Source: Terriglobia bacterium (GTDB lineage: Bacteria > Acidobacteriota > Terriglobia > Bryobacterales > Bryobacteraceae). Taken from it: DNA of 64,000 nucleotides. Location of the stretch: positions 1 through 64,000 of the forward strand of contig JAIQFK010000019.1 in the NCBI GenBank assembly GCA_020073305.1, written 5' to 3'. The position numbers and the translations under genes were made by a program. Under the pieces are notes generated by a model. The model worked only from the letters and a program-made list of their open reading frames with translations. It made no database searches and was not told where the DNA came from. Below, piece after piece: positions 17,129-25,565 of this stretch (within the stretch, counting starts at the first letter, position 1; each line of letters opens with the position of its first letter).

Positions 17129-17167
17129 TTGCGTGAGGGTATTGAACATTGCTTGTCCCTCCCAAGT
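17129..17167. repeat. Copy 1 of a 39-bp direct repeat flanking the tetraheme gene
   Basis: Matches 18490-18528 at 37 of 39 positions. It begins TTGCGTGAGGGTATTGAACA and ends CTTGTCCCTCCCAAGT. On the minus strand it reads as a purine-rich GGGAGGGACAAG followed by ATGTTCAATACCCTCACGC, so it resembles the 5' end of a gene. Confidence 0.75.
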
Positions 17168-17188
17168 TCTTGGCTCAACCTTCATTCT

Positions 17189-18427
17189 TCATTGGACACG
17201 GCGCCCAGGGACGGGCGCGTTCAAGAAACTGACGAGGTTTCCAGTATCGCCTTCGGTGAGATCCGGCCATGGTACTTTGAGTTCTCGCGTGCGCTGGTAC
17301 ATCTTGGGTCCATCCTTCCACAGAGCCGCCGCGATTGTGATTACCGTGAACGACTTGCCACGTCCGCGGAGCGCCGGACCATTGCGCGTGCCTTCAGCCT
17401 GTGGCCCATGGCAAACAGCGCATCCCCGCTCGACGAACAGAGTGGCCCCCTCCTGCGGGGACCCGGAGGGCTCGAAATAGCGGATACTGGCAAGGAAAGC
17501 GACCAGATCCGCGAGTTGCCGGCCCTCAAATGCAGCACGAGGGACATTACGGGCTTCCGATGCGCGCCACATCTGAGGGGAATGGTTCCACATGATGCCG
17601 GCGAAGCGCACGATGCTGATCGGTAACTGCCGCCCCGGTCCGAGTTCGGGTCCGATGTGGCCTCCTTTGCCATTGATCGAGTGACAGGCAAGACAGGACT
17701 TGTCTTGGAAAACCTGCCAGCCCCGGTCGGGGCTTGCAGGCAGCAGTGCCGTCTCCCGCCGGGGCCCGCCACAGACTTCGCGTACGTAAGCCAGCAGGTC
17801 ATTCATTTCGCCGTCTTCAAACTTTGGCCACGCCGCCCCAAGCTGCTGCATCCGCGCCTCCATCTTCGGCGCATGGTTCCACATGGTCTGGGCCCACACA
17901 ATGGGTGTGTCAATGCCTTTCATGTCCGCAAGGGCCGGTGCGAGGCCGTTCGCTGTCCCCTGTGCCGCGTGGCAGCGCGCGCAACCTTTGGACACGAACA
18001 GGAGCGCGCCGCGGCGCTCGTCGCCGGGCTCGTCAACGTAGTGAGCTGTGTACAGGAACGCGAACAGATTGACCAGGTCCTCGCGATCCAGGTCAGGGTA
18101 GGCGATTCCCTGTGCGCGCATACTTTCCCACATTCTCGGGGCGTGGTTCCACATGGTGCTCACAATCTGAGCGAGGCTCGATTGCGGCGACCGGCTGAAA
18201 CCCAGATCGGGCGCTGAGCTGGCGCCAACACCATTGACGGCGTGACAACGCGCGCACCCCTTCTTTTCGAAGAACAGCGTGGCTCCCTCGTGCGGATCGC
18301 CGACCATGAAACTGTTCCAACGCGCAGGGGAATTTCTGTAGTAGGTGTGAATGACCCCAACCGCCAGCAGAATCAGCGTGCCGAGAACCGATGCGCTCCA
18401 AAGCGTCAAACGATTATGCCTGTTCAT
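17189..18427 (-). CDS. Membrane-anchored tetraheme cytochrome c
   Basis: 412 residues from MNRHNRLTLW; GGGAGG upstream of 18427 fixes this start. An N-terminal hydrophobic span (SASVLGTLILLAVGVI) anchors or exports it. Four c-type haem sites follow: GCARCH, GCARCH, CLACH and GCAVCH, each opening a roughly 100-residue module of the same design. Three modules have a MWNHAP/MWNHSP motif about 35 residues after the CxxCH, and the last has LWKDGPKM. That conserved Met could be the distal haem ligand. Four repeated monohaem domains suggest an internal duplication. It diverges from the electron-transfer operon beginning at 19394 and may feed it. Possible periplasmic electron carrier. Confidence 0.85.
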   Translation of the reverse strand: MNRHNRLTLWSASVLGTLILLAVGVIHTYYRNSPARWNSFMVGDPHEGATLFFEKKGCARCHAVNGVGASSAPDLGFSRSPQSSLAQIVSTMWNHAPRMWESMRAQGIAYPDLDREDLVNLFAFLYTAHYVDEPGDERRGALLFVSKGCARCHAAQGTANGLAPALADMKGIDTPIVWAQTMWNHAPKMEARMQQLGAAWPKFEDGEMNDLLAYVREVCGGPRRETALLPASPDRGWQVFQDKSCLACHSINGKGGHIGPELGPGRQLPISIVRFAGIMWNHSPQMWRASEARNVPRAAFEGRQLADLVAFLASIRYFEPSGSPQEGATLFVERGCAVCHGPQAEGTRNGPALRGRGKSFTVITIAAALWKDGPKMYQRTRELKVPWPDLTEGDTGNLVSFLNAPVPGRRVQ

Positions 18428-18489
18428 TTCGATCCTCCCAACGTCTGGAGATAGCCGCTCTGATTCCCATTCGGCGGGTTTTACCTGCT

Positions 18490-18528
18490 TTGCGTGAGGG
18501 TATTGAACATAACTTGTCCCTCCCAAGT
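18490..18528. repeat. Copy 2 of the 39-bp direct repeat
   Basis: Differs from copy 1 (17129-17167) only at two adjacent bases (AA instead of TG after GAACAT). It lies 62 bp upstream of the tetraheme gene start, so the gene sits between the two copies. On the minus strand this copy opens a short frame, MFNTLTQSR, that stops at once. Confidence 0.75.
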
Positions 18529-18543
18529 CGGCAACTAGCGGTC

Positions 18544-18789
18544 TTACGCGCCCGCCGTCCGTCGGGCCGGTTCGGCGTGCTTCTGGACATGTTCGTCGAA
18601 CTGCCGCTGCCCTTCATTATTTGCGATCTTGGCAGTTCGTAGCGCCTCCGCGGCCCAGGAACTGTCCAAGCTCGTAAGGAGCAGAGTGTTGTAACGATTC
18701 GCAGCCGCAAGGTAGTCAAGTCCACACTCTTGTAATAGGATCTCCAGTCTGAGGCATTCGTCACAGTCTTGCACTTTGAATCCTTCCAT
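18544..18789 (-). CDS. Small soluble protein of unknown function
   Basis: 81 residues from MEGFKVQDCDECLRLEILLQ. Helical, with Cys pairs (DCDEC) near the start and a central stretch AANRYNTLLLTSLDSSWAAE. A longer version starting at TTG (18882), which has a GGGGGAG ribosome-binding site, would add 31 residues that look less protein-like. It lies upstream of the tetraheme gene on the same strand. No family was recognised; composition and periodicity support a real gene. Confidence 0.5.
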   Translation of the reverse strand: MEGFKVQDCDECLRLEILLQECGLDYLAAANRYNTLLLTSLDSSWAAEALRTAKIANNEGQRQFDEHVQKHAEPARRTAGA

Positions 18790-18882
18790 TCTCGTTTCGG
18801 TGGCGCACGTCTGCTTGACCTGATATTTCGATGGATGCCGACAACGGATGACAAGAGGACGGGATAGGCTCAGGGTCTTCAA

Positions 18883-19106
18883 CGCGCTCCCCCTTCGGCG
18901 TGGACGGACCTATTCAGAACAAAGGATCGGAACAGCCGATTCCTGAACCAACTCTTTGTATGACGGTATTCTGTGCCCATTTCCAAACAGCGTCAAGCGA
19001 TTTGTGCGGTTGGCACGCCGTGATCCGGTGGGCTGCATCGGAATCGCGTCGTCCTTCGCGACCTCCTGGGTGCAGGAGGTAACGGAGTGCTAGGTGCGAT
19101 CGGTCC
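18883..19106. other. Intergenic sequence with no recognised content
   Basis: Together with 19215-19393 this forms the divergent gap between the tetraheme/small-gene group and the electron-transfer operon. Apart from the 35-residue frame at 19107-19214 I see no gene. Regulatory sites for the operon at 19394 would be expected here, but no convincing promoter pair was found. Confidence 0.35.
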
Positions 19107-19214
19107 TTAGGAGCCGATCGCTTTCATCGCCTCGTCCAGTTCTTTCTGCCGGTGGCCACTGACAAAAACCGACACGCCTTCGTCCTCGCAATTGCCACAG
19201 GTTTGCTGGGGCAT
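19107..19214 (-). CDS. Very small Cys-motif protein (35 residues)
   Basis: Reads MPQQTCGNCEDEGVSVFVSG, then HRQKELDEAMKAIGS and stop TAA. A C-x2-C knuckle at residues 6-9, an aromatic/hydrophobic strand and an amphipathic helix give a compact zinc-ribbon-like design. GAGGGG lies 4-5 bp before the ATG. Codon choice (GAC GAG GCG ATG AAA GCG ATC GGC) matches neighbouring genes. It is too short for confident calling. Confidence 0.42.
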   Translation of the reverse strand: MPQQTCGNCEDEGVSVFVSGHRQKELDEAMKAIGS

Positions 19215-19393
19215 TTGCCCCTCGCGCTGGTCTCCAATTCGGAATGTGCGGATTCTCGCCCACCTGCGAGTACATTAGACGCTCACAGCTATCAGGATAC
19301 GAAGCACTTAGCGACTGGCGACCAGACTGCATCGCAGCGTCGGCATATTGCACTGGTCGTACTCACGGTATCCGCCCAAAGGAGGCTTTTTCG

Positions 19394-21046
19394 ATGCGAA
19401 CTGGCAAGTGGCTCAGAGTCCTGGTTCCCGGCTCTGTCCTGATGATTCCGCTGTGGATGTTGGTGGTTTCCACGAAAACGTATGCCATCCCCGCGTTTTC
19501 GCGCCAATACCAGACGTCCTGCACGACGTGTCATCTGGATTTTCCGAAGCTGAATGACTTCGGCAAGGCATTCAAGGACGCCGGCTTCAAGTTCCCCAAA
19601 GACGACGAAAACTTTCTGAAGGTACCGAACACTCTGCTGGGAGCAGAAGCCCAGAAGCAGGTGTGGCCGCGGACGGTTTGGCCGGGCCAGATTCCAGGCA
19701 TGCCGCCGATCGGGCTGCGCATGAACAATTTCTTTCAGGTGACCGGCAATAATCGGAACCAGTTCAACGCGCTGGCGGCTCCAGGAACGCTACCGCAGGT
19801 GATTCCGCGAAGCGACTTTGAGACCGGCCTCTTCAGTATCTTCACTGCCGGCAATTTCGGCAGCGACATCGCATTCTGGGTGGATGACGACATCAGCGTG
19901 GCTGGCGACAACGCGGCTGGCGGCCTGGGCGACGGCTATCTCAAGTTCGTCAACATTGGCCGATTCCTGAAGCTGCCCACAGACGCGCTGAGCATTCGCG
20001 CGGGGCAGTTCGAGCTGGATCTGCCTTTTACGCAGGCCCGCAACATCAACCTCAGCCCCTACGACATCTATGCACAGGCGAATATCGGAGCGATCAGCTC
20101 GATGCTGTCGTCGTCGCAGAATGTGAACAACCAGTTCACCTTCGCCGATGCCGCCAAGGGAGTTGAGTTCAGCGGCGGCCACAACTACGGCGGTTATCAC
20201 TACTCCGTGACCATCATGAACCAGAACACCAGCGGACTGGGCCAGTCGAGCAATGCCAGCCCCTATGTTCCGTCAGCATTGGGCGGCGCCAATGGGGGCC
20301 TGGGGTTCGGTTCAGATTCGAGCTTCAAAAATGTATATGCGCGTTTTTCGTACCGCTTTAACCTGGAGCGTGATGCTGAAAGCCGGAACTCCGTTCAGGC
20401 GGCTGGCGCCACCGGACCGCGCGACCATACCTACTTGAACTTCGGAACCTTCTACCTGCGCGGTAATTCGCAGCAGGGTTTCCTGGGAGCCCTGGCCAAC
20501 GGCGACACACGGCTAATCTACGCTCACGAACCCTATTACCGCGCCGGCGGGGACTTCAGCTTCAACTACCGCACTTTCAACCTGTTCGGCGTTTACATGT
20601 ACGGGCGCGACAATAACCTATTGCCAGTGGACGCGAACGGCGCGCTCATGCCGCTTCCCGTCGGCTCCACCACGGCGGTGCCAGTGGGGTTCATCTCCAG
20701 CGTTCCGGCCAAGTTCAACGGCGGCTTCCTGGAGGCCGACTACCTGCTGCTTCCATGGATCATGGCCATCGGCCGCTGGGATGGAGTGCATTCAAGCGCC
20801 GACCGCATCAACGGTCTCGCACTCAGCACCAGCACTTCGTATTTCGGCCCACTCCGCTCGGAGCGAAACCGTTTCACTCCAGGAATCCAGTTCCTGATTC
20901 ACCCCAACATCAAAGCCTCGTTTGAGTATCAGTTCCGGCCCAAGCAGGCCGTGACTGTGGTGACCGACCCGGTGACCGGCGTCCAGACGGCGCTCAATCC
21001 GTTCCGCGTTAACACCGCGCTGGTTGGTCTGGAATTTGTTTACTAA
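19394..21046 (+). CDS. Outer-membrane porin-like protein with one c-type haem
   Basis: 550 residues with AAAGGAGG upstream of the ATG at 19394. A signal peptide (VLVPGSVLMIPLWMLVVSTK) is followed by mature FSRQYQTSCTTCHLDFPKLN, a single CxxCH haem site at residues 43-47. The rest is beta-barrel-like, with alternating aromatic strands, Asn/Gly-rich turns (YGGYHYSVTIMNQNTS, SFKNVYARFSYRFN) and a terminal strand ending VGLEFVY, typical of outer-membrane insertion. A haem-bearing plug in a barrel suggests electron passage across the outer membrane. First gene of a nine-gene run. The barrel is inference from sequence texture. Confidence 0.75.
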   Translation: MRTGKWLRVLVPGSVLMIPLWMLVVSTKTYAIPAFSRQYQTSCTTCHLDFPKLNDFGKAFKDAGFKFPKDDENFLKVPNTLLGAEAQKQVWPRTVWPGQIPGMPPIGLRMNNFFQVTGNNRNQFNALAAPGTLPQVIPRSDFETGLFSIFTAGNFGSDIAFWVDDDISVAGDNAAGGLGDGYLKFVNIGRFLKLPTDALSIRAGQFELDLPFTQARNINLSPYDIYAQANIGAISSMLSSSQNVNNQFTFADAAKGVEFSGGHNYGGYHYSVTIMNQNTSGLGQSSNASPYVPSALGGANGGLGFGSDSSFKNVYARFSYRFNLERDAESRNSVQAAGATGPRDHTYLNFGTFYLRGNSQQGFLGALANGDTRLIYAHEPYYRAGGDFSFNYRTFNLFGVYMYGRDNNLLPVDANGALMPLPVGSTTAVPVGFISSVPAKFNGGFLEADYLLLPWIMAIGRWDGVHSSADRINGLALSTSTSYFGPLRSERNRFTPGIQFLIHPNIKASFEYQFRPKQAVTVVTDPVTGVQTALNPFRVNTALVGLEFVY

Positions 21047-21067
21047 AACATATCGAAAGGATTTGTC

Positions 21068-21664
21068 ATGAAGAATCAATTTACGAAGTCTGCGTTAACA
21101 GCACTGTTCATCTCGACGTTCGCTTTGGCCGCGGCGCTGCCCGGCAACACGTTATCCGGCAAAGTAAGCGCCGGAAAGGGAGTCTCGGTGGTCTACATTG
21201 AGGCCACTCTGGGAAAGACTTTCCCGGCACCAACGGAACACGTGGTTATCGACCAAAAAGGGTTGTTGTTTCAGCCCCACGTGGCGGCCGTGCCAGTGGG
21301 TGCAACCGTGGAGTTTCTGAACAGCGATAAAGTGGCGCACAACATCTTCTGGCCAGCGATCAGCGGGAACAAGAAACTGAGCCACAACATGGGCACATGG
21401 CCATCGGGGCAGAAACGGGATTTCAAATTCGATGCTCCGGGCGTCGTGCCGCTGCTCTGCAACGTGCACCCCGAGATGTCCGCCTACATCGTCGTCACCC
21501 CGACGCCGTACTTTGCGGTAACCGACGCGGATGGCAGCTACAAGATCGCGAACGTGCCGGAAGGCCAGTACACCGTTACGGCCTGGCACGAGGGGATGAA
21601 GGTACAATCGAAGCCGGTGAAGGTCGCTGGGGACACGACGGCAGACTTCGCTCTCTCCAAATGA
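21068..21664 (+). CDS. Periplasmic blue-copper (cupredoxin) protein with C-terminal carboxypeptidase-like domain
   Basis: 198 residues; GAAAGGA ribosome-binding site and a signal peptide (SALTALFISTFALAAALPGN). The type 1 copper site is complete: His in SDKVAHNIFW and the Cys-His-Met trio in PLLCNVHPEMSAYIV. After it, VTDADGSYKIANVPEGQYTV is a carboxypeptidase-regulatory-like strand repeat. Such proteins carry single electrons in the periplasm. It sits 21 bp after the porin-cytochrome gene, so it could link that protein with the quinol-oxidising complex encoded downstream. Confidence 0.85.
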   Translation: MKNQFTKSALTALFISTFALAAALPGNTLSGKVSAGKGVSVVYIEATLGKTFPAPTEHVVIDQKGLLFQPHVAAVPVGATVEFLNSDKVAHNIFWPAISGNKKLSHNMGTWPSGQKRDFKFDAPGVVPLLCNVHPEMSAYIVVTPTPYFAVTDADGSYKIANVPEGQYTVTAWHEGMKVQSKPVKVAGDTTADFALSK

Positions 21665-21695
21665 CGGGACCAGGCGGCCGACAAACCTATCCGTT

Positions 21696-23630
21696 ATGCG
21701 AATGCGATTTCGCGACAAGAAGGTCGACCGCGACTGGCTGAACAGCAATTTCCCTTGCATGATGGCGTGCCCGGCGGGAACCAACGCCGGGCGCTACGTC
21801 GCGCTCATTGCCGAGGGGCGGTTTGAAGAAGCGTACCGGCATGCGCGCGATCCCAACCCGATGGCCAGCGTCTGCGGCCGCGTTTGCGCGCACCCCTGCG
21901 AAACCGCCTGCCGCCGCGGCGAGATCGACAGGCCCATCTCCATCCGCGCCCTGAAGCGCTTCCTCACCGAGCGGTACGGTCCCGAATCGAGACATCCTCT
22001 CGTTGTTCCGCGCGAAACGGCGCCCAAGCTGCCGTATCGAGTCGCCGTGGTGGGGAGCGGCCCGGTGGGGCTCTCGGCCGCACACGATTTGGCGGTCATG
22101 GGTTACTCGGTGACCATCCTGGAAGCGGCTCCGGCAGCCGGCGGCATGCTGCGGCTGGGAATTCCCGAGTATCGTCTACCGCGCAGCGTGGTGGATGCGC
22201 AGATCCGCGAAATCCTGGACACAGGCAACGTCACACTGAAGCTGAATTGTGCGGCCGGCCGTGATTTCACCATTCGCGGGCTGCGCGCCGAGGGGTTCGA
22301 CGCCGTAGTCATTGCCGTAGGCGCGCACCGCAGCCGCGACCTTTCGATTCCAGGCGTGGACCTTGACGGGGTCCATAAAGGCATCGATTTCCTTCTCAAT
22401 GCAAACCTGGGCTACCGCTTCGACATCGGCAAAAAGGTGGTCGTGATCGGAGGGGGCAATGTGGCGATGGACGTAGCGCGTTCGGCGGCGCGCGAAGTAC
22501 TGAAGCAGCATGCCGCGGCGCCCGAGGGCGAGGTGCCGAGCGATACCAACATTGCAGCCGTGGCGGCGCACGAGATGGTGGACATATCGCTTTCCGCACT
22601 CCGGTTGGGGGCGCGCGAAGTGAGCATCGTCTGCCTGGAAAAGCGCGTGGAAATGCCGGCGGCGCTGGAAGAAATCGAGGAGGCCGAAACCGAGGGCATC
22701 ATCCTGCGCGACGGGCGCGGACCCAAGCAGGTAATCGGACGCAACGGGAAAGTTGCGGGGCTCGAAACGCTCAAAACCAAGTGGGTGTTCGATTCCACCG
22801 GGCGTTTCAATCCCGCATTCTACGAGAACAGCGAGTCGGTGGTAGAGTGCGACACCATCATCATGTCGATCGGCCAGACCACGAAGCTCGATTTTCTGAA
22901 ACCCGAGGACGGCGTGCAGATCTCGCCGCGCGGCCTGATTGTGGCCGACCGCAATACGCTCATGACGAGCGCAGCGGGCGTGTTCGCCGGCGGCGACTGC
23001 GTCTTCGGGCCGCGGCTGATTATCGACAGCGTGGGCGACGGGCGGCGCATCGCTGCCGGCATCGATGAATACCTTACCGGGCGCAAACGTCCCGAGCCAG
23101 AGATCGAAGTGGAGGTGCTCGACCGCCACCGCATGTTCGCCGACTACATGAACTGGAACCGCCAGCCAGTGCCCATGCTGCCGCTCGACCGCCGCACCGG
23201 AGTCACGGAAGTCGAGATCGGATTCGATGAAGAAGGCGCTATGCGCGAGGCGAGGCGATGCCTGCGCTGCTGGATCAACACGGTCTTCGAGGGTTCTGAG
23301 GCGGACGGATCGCAGTGCGTATTGTGCGGCGGCTGCGTGGATATCTGCCCGGAAGACTGCCTGAAGCTGGTACCGCTCGAGGAGATCGCTTTCCCGCCCG
23401 AGGTGCTTGACCACATCCAGCAGAATGATCAGCTTTTTCGCGTGGAACTGGATGACGTGGCCGCGGAAGAACTGGGAGTCATCACCGGCTCGGCCATGAT
23501 CAAGGACGAAACGCGCTGCATCCGCTGCGGACTGTGCGCGGAGCGGTGCCCGGTGCAAGTGATCACCATGGAGGCCTACCACATGGTGACCAGCGGTCCG
23601 CCGCCATTGATCCAATTGCAGGTTAGGTGA
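21696..23630 (+). CDS. GltD-like FAD/NAD(P) oxidoreductase fused to a ferredoxin domain
   Basis: 644 residues. The N-terminal Fe-S domain has FPCMMACPAGTNAGRYV and CGRVCAHPCETACRRG. The FAD Rossmann motif is VAVVGSGPVGLSAAHDLAVM and the NAD(P) motif VVVIGGGNVAMDVARSA; GVFAGGDCVFG closes the FAD domain. The C-terminus carries CVLCGGCVDICPEDC and CIRCGLCAERCPVQV, two [4Fe-4S] ferredoxin sites. This architecture matches the small subunit of glutamate synthase and its relatives, which move electrons between NAD(P)H and Fe-S partners. No GltB large subunit is present. In this operon it may connect the NAD(P)H pool with the Rieske/cytochrome b complex encoded next. Cytoplasmic. Confidence 0.87.
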   Translation: MRMRFRDKKVDRDWLNSNFPCMMACPAGTNAGRYVALIAEGRFEEAYRHARDPNPMASVCGRVCAHPCETACRRGEIDRPISIRALKRFLTERYGPESRHPLVVPRETAPKLPYRVAVVGSGPVGLSAAHDLAVMGYSVTILEAAPAAGGMLRLGIPEYRLPRSVVDAQIREILDTGNVTLKLNCAAGRDFTIRGLRAEGFDAVVIAVGAHRSRDLSIPGVDLDGVHKGIDFLLNANLGYRFDIGKKVVVIGGGNVAMDVARSAAREVLKQHAAAPEGEVPSDTNIAAVAAHEMVDISLSALRLGAREVSIVCLEKRVEMPAALEEIEEAETEGIILRDGRGPKQVIGRNGKVAGLETLKTKWVFDSTGRFNPAFYENSESVVECDTIIMSIGQTTKLDFLKPEDGVQISPRGLIVADRNTLMTSAAGVFAGGDCVFGPRLIIDSVGDGRRIAAGIDEYLTGRKRPEPEIEVEVLDRHRMFADYMNWNRQPVPMLPLDRRTGVTEVEIGFDEEGAMREARRCLRCWINTVFEGSEADGSQCVLCGGCVDICPEDCLKLVPLEEIAFPPEVLDHIQQNDQLFRVELDDVAAEELGVITGSAMIKDETRCIRCGLCAERCPVQVITMEAYHMVTSGPPPLIQLQVR

Positions 23631-23634
23631 CATT

Positions 23635-24120
23635 ATGCCGGACGAAAAGAGTACGACGGAACAGGAAGTACGATGCACGCGACGGGAAACGTTCGTAAAG
23701 CTGGGGTTGGGAACGCTGGGCGTCGCCGGAGCCGGCGCTGCCGTTTTCGGATACGAATTTCTGTCTCCTAACGTGCTTTACGAGCCGTCGCCTATCACGA
23801 ATGCGGGCAAGCCCGACCGCTATCCCCAAGGCTCAGTGACGGCCGATCCGAAGACCGGGATTTACGTGGTGCACGGGCCGGAGGGCTTTTACGCTTTGTC
23901 GGCGGTTTGCACGCACCTGGGTTGTCTCACATCGTGGTTGCCGGAGCAAAACCAGATTGCCTGCCCGTGCCACGGCAGTAAGTTCAATGCGGAGGGAGTG
24001 AAGATCGAGGGCCCGGCGCCGCGCCCGCTGGCTTGGCTCCGAGTGTGGATCAGCGATGAAGGCGATCTGATGGTGGACCGCTCCACAACGGTTCCGGCCC
24101 GGCAGTTCCTGAGGACTTAG
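23635..24120 (+). CDS. Rieske [2Fe-2S] protein of a cytochrome bc-type complex
   Basis: 161 residues. An N-terminal membrane anchor preceded by an Arg pair ([20 protein letters not shown]) suits Tat export. Cluster ligands are in CTHLGC (Cys92, His94) and CPCHGS (Cys110, His113), with Cys97 and Cys112 forming the disulfide of quinol-oxidising Rieske proteins. It lies between the flavoprotein and cytochrome b6 genes, one base before the latter. It takes electrons from quinol and passes them to a periplasmic acceptor, here possibly the octaheme or copper protein. Confidence 0.93.
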   Translation: MPDEKSTTEQEVRCTRRETFVKLGLGTLGVAGAGAAVFGYEFLSPNVLYEPSPITNAGKPDRYPQGSVTADPKTGIYVVHGPEGFYALSAVCTHLGCLTSWLPEQNQIACPCHGSKFNAEGVKIEGPAPRPLAWLRVWISDEGDLMVDRSTTVPARQFLRT

Positions 24121-24121
24121 C

Positions 24122-24868
24122 ATGGCGAAAATGCTCGACACATACGTCAACGACTTGCGCGAGTCGCGGCTGTGGCGTTCGGTATTCCGCAGCGGCACGG
24201 GAGCCACCAACCTGCACCGGGCGCTGGCCGTGCAGCAGAACATCTTCCTCCACCTTTTCTCGGTCAAAATGCGGCGGGCGGCGCTGAACTTCAGCGTCAC
24301 CTGGTATCTGGGAACTCTCAGCCTGGCGACATTCCTGATCCTGGTGGCCACCGGAATTCCCCTGATGCTTTATTACCACCCGTCGGTGCCGCAGGCCTAC
24401 GCCGATATGAAGGACCTGCAATTCGTGGTTTCCGCGGGCGTGTTTCTGCGAAACCTGCACCGCTGGTCGGCGCACGCGATGGTGCTGCTGGTGTTCGCCC
24501 ACATGTTCAAGGTGTTCTATCGGGGCGCGTACCGGCCGCCGCGCGAGTTCAACTGGGTGATCGGCGTCGTGCTGCTGATCATCACGCTGTTCCTCAGTTA
24601 TACGGGGTATCTGCTGCCGTGGGATCAACTGGCGTATTGGGCCATCACGGTCGGCTCCAACATCATGTCCGCGGTGCCGGCATTGGGCAAGAAGATCCGC
24701 TTCCTCATGCTGGGCGGGAACACCGTGAATGCCAACGCTCTGCTGCGCTTTTATGTGCTGCACTGCGTGATCCTGCCCTTGGCCGCGATTCTGTTTATCG
24801 GCATTCATTTTTGGCGCATCCGCAAGGATGGCGGCCTCTATACAGGGGAGGCAAAGTCGCATGAGTGA
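24122..24868 (+). CDS. Cytochrome b6-like subunit (N-terminal cytochrome b)
   Basis: 248 residues, four membrane spans. Haem ligands: helix [17 protein letters not shown] (His pair 14 apart) and helix [18 protein letters not shown], where 14 residues separate the two His, the b6f rather than bc1 spacing. [15 protein letters not shown] matches the cd region of the quinol site. The C-terminal part of cytochrome b is a separate gene overlapping this one by eight bases, again the b6f layout. The extra N-terminal segment of about 50 residues is also seen in non-photosynthetic relatives. Confidence 0.92.
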   Translation: MAKMLDTYVNDLRESRLWRSVFRSGTGATNLHRALAVQQNIFLHLFSVKMRRAALNFSVTWYLGTLSLATFLILVATGIPLMLYYHPSVPQAYADMKDLQFVVSAGVFLRNLHRWSAHAMVLLVFAHMFKVFYRGAYRPPREFNWVIGVVLLIITLFLSYTGYLLPWDQLAYWAITVGSNIMSAVPALGKKIRFLMLGGNTVNANALLRFYVLHCVILPLAAILFIGIHFWRIRKDGGLYTGEAKSHE

Positions 24869-25565
24869 GCCAAAGAAGTTCGAGGCCGGGCTCGACTCCG
24901 ACAGCCGGAAGTCGCCCGTGCGTGTGGCCTTTGTTACGCGGCGCACTTCGCCGCACGTAAAGGCGCAGGATGATGCACTGGTAATGACCTGGCCAGAGAC
25001 GCTGTTCCGCGCCGCGGTGGCGATTGAGGTGCTGGGCATCGCGCTGGTGCTGCTGGCGCTTCTCTGGGACGCACCGCTTGAAGAGCTGGCCGATCCCATG
25101 CAGACGCCCAACCCGGCGAAAGCGCCGTGGTACTTCTTGGGCCTGCAGGAGCTTTTGCACTATTTCCCACCCGTGATTGCAGGCGTACTGATCCCCACGA
25201 TGGTGATCGTGGCGCTGATCGTCATTCCGTATTTCAACATCAACGTGGAAGCAGAAGGCGTTTGGATGCGGGCCAAGCAGCGGCGGCTGCGCATTGTGGG
25301 AATCGTGGTTGGCGTGCTGGCTGCACTCTTCGTCGTTTTCGAGGTTTGGGCGATTCTGATTCCGACCCTGGCAGTAGCGGGCTTCATGTTCCTGGCGGCG
25401 GCCAGTTCGGCGGATTCACCTGACAGATTCCGCCGGTGGCTGGTGGCGAAACCGCTCTCGTTCTGGATTATGAGCTGGTTCCTGATCCAGGCGTCGGTAC
25501 TGACCATCATTGGCACTTTTTTTCGCGGTGCGGGCTGGGCGTGGGTTTGGCCGTGGAGGGCTTGA
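24861..25565 (+). CDS. Cytochrome b subunit IV-like protein (C-terminal cytochrome b)
   Basis: 234 residues starting [20 protein letters not shown] at the ATG overlapping the b6 stop. The motif [20 protein letters not shown] includes the PxW Y sequence (here APWY, replacing PEWY) of the quinol-oxidation site. Three hydrophobic spans occur as in subunit IV, plus an additional two at the C-terminus ([40 protein letters not shown]). The longer tail could host an extra contact with the octaheme cytochrome encoded immediately downstream (TGATG overlap). Confidence 0.9.
   Translation: MSEPKKFEAGLDSDSRKSPVRVAFVTRRTSPHVKAQDDALVMTWPETLFRAAVAIEVLGIALVLLALLWDAPLEELADPMQTPNPAKAPWYFLGLQELLHYFPPVIAGVLIPTMVIVALIVIPYFNINVEAEGVWMRAKQRRLRIVGIVVGVLAALFVVFEVWAILIPTLAVAGFMFLAAASSADSPDRFRRWLVAKPLSFWIMSWFLIQASVLTIIGTFFRGAGWAWVWPWRA

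Noticed and set aside
16883-17626. A 247-codon frame over the kinase remnant and the tetraheme gene end
   Set aside because: Overlaps the certain tetraheme cytochrome on the other strand and has no protein-like features.
22176-23678. Long antisense frame (500 codons) over the GltD-like gene
   Set aside because: Same cause: third-position GC bias leaves the complementary frame open. No motif or ribosome-binding site.
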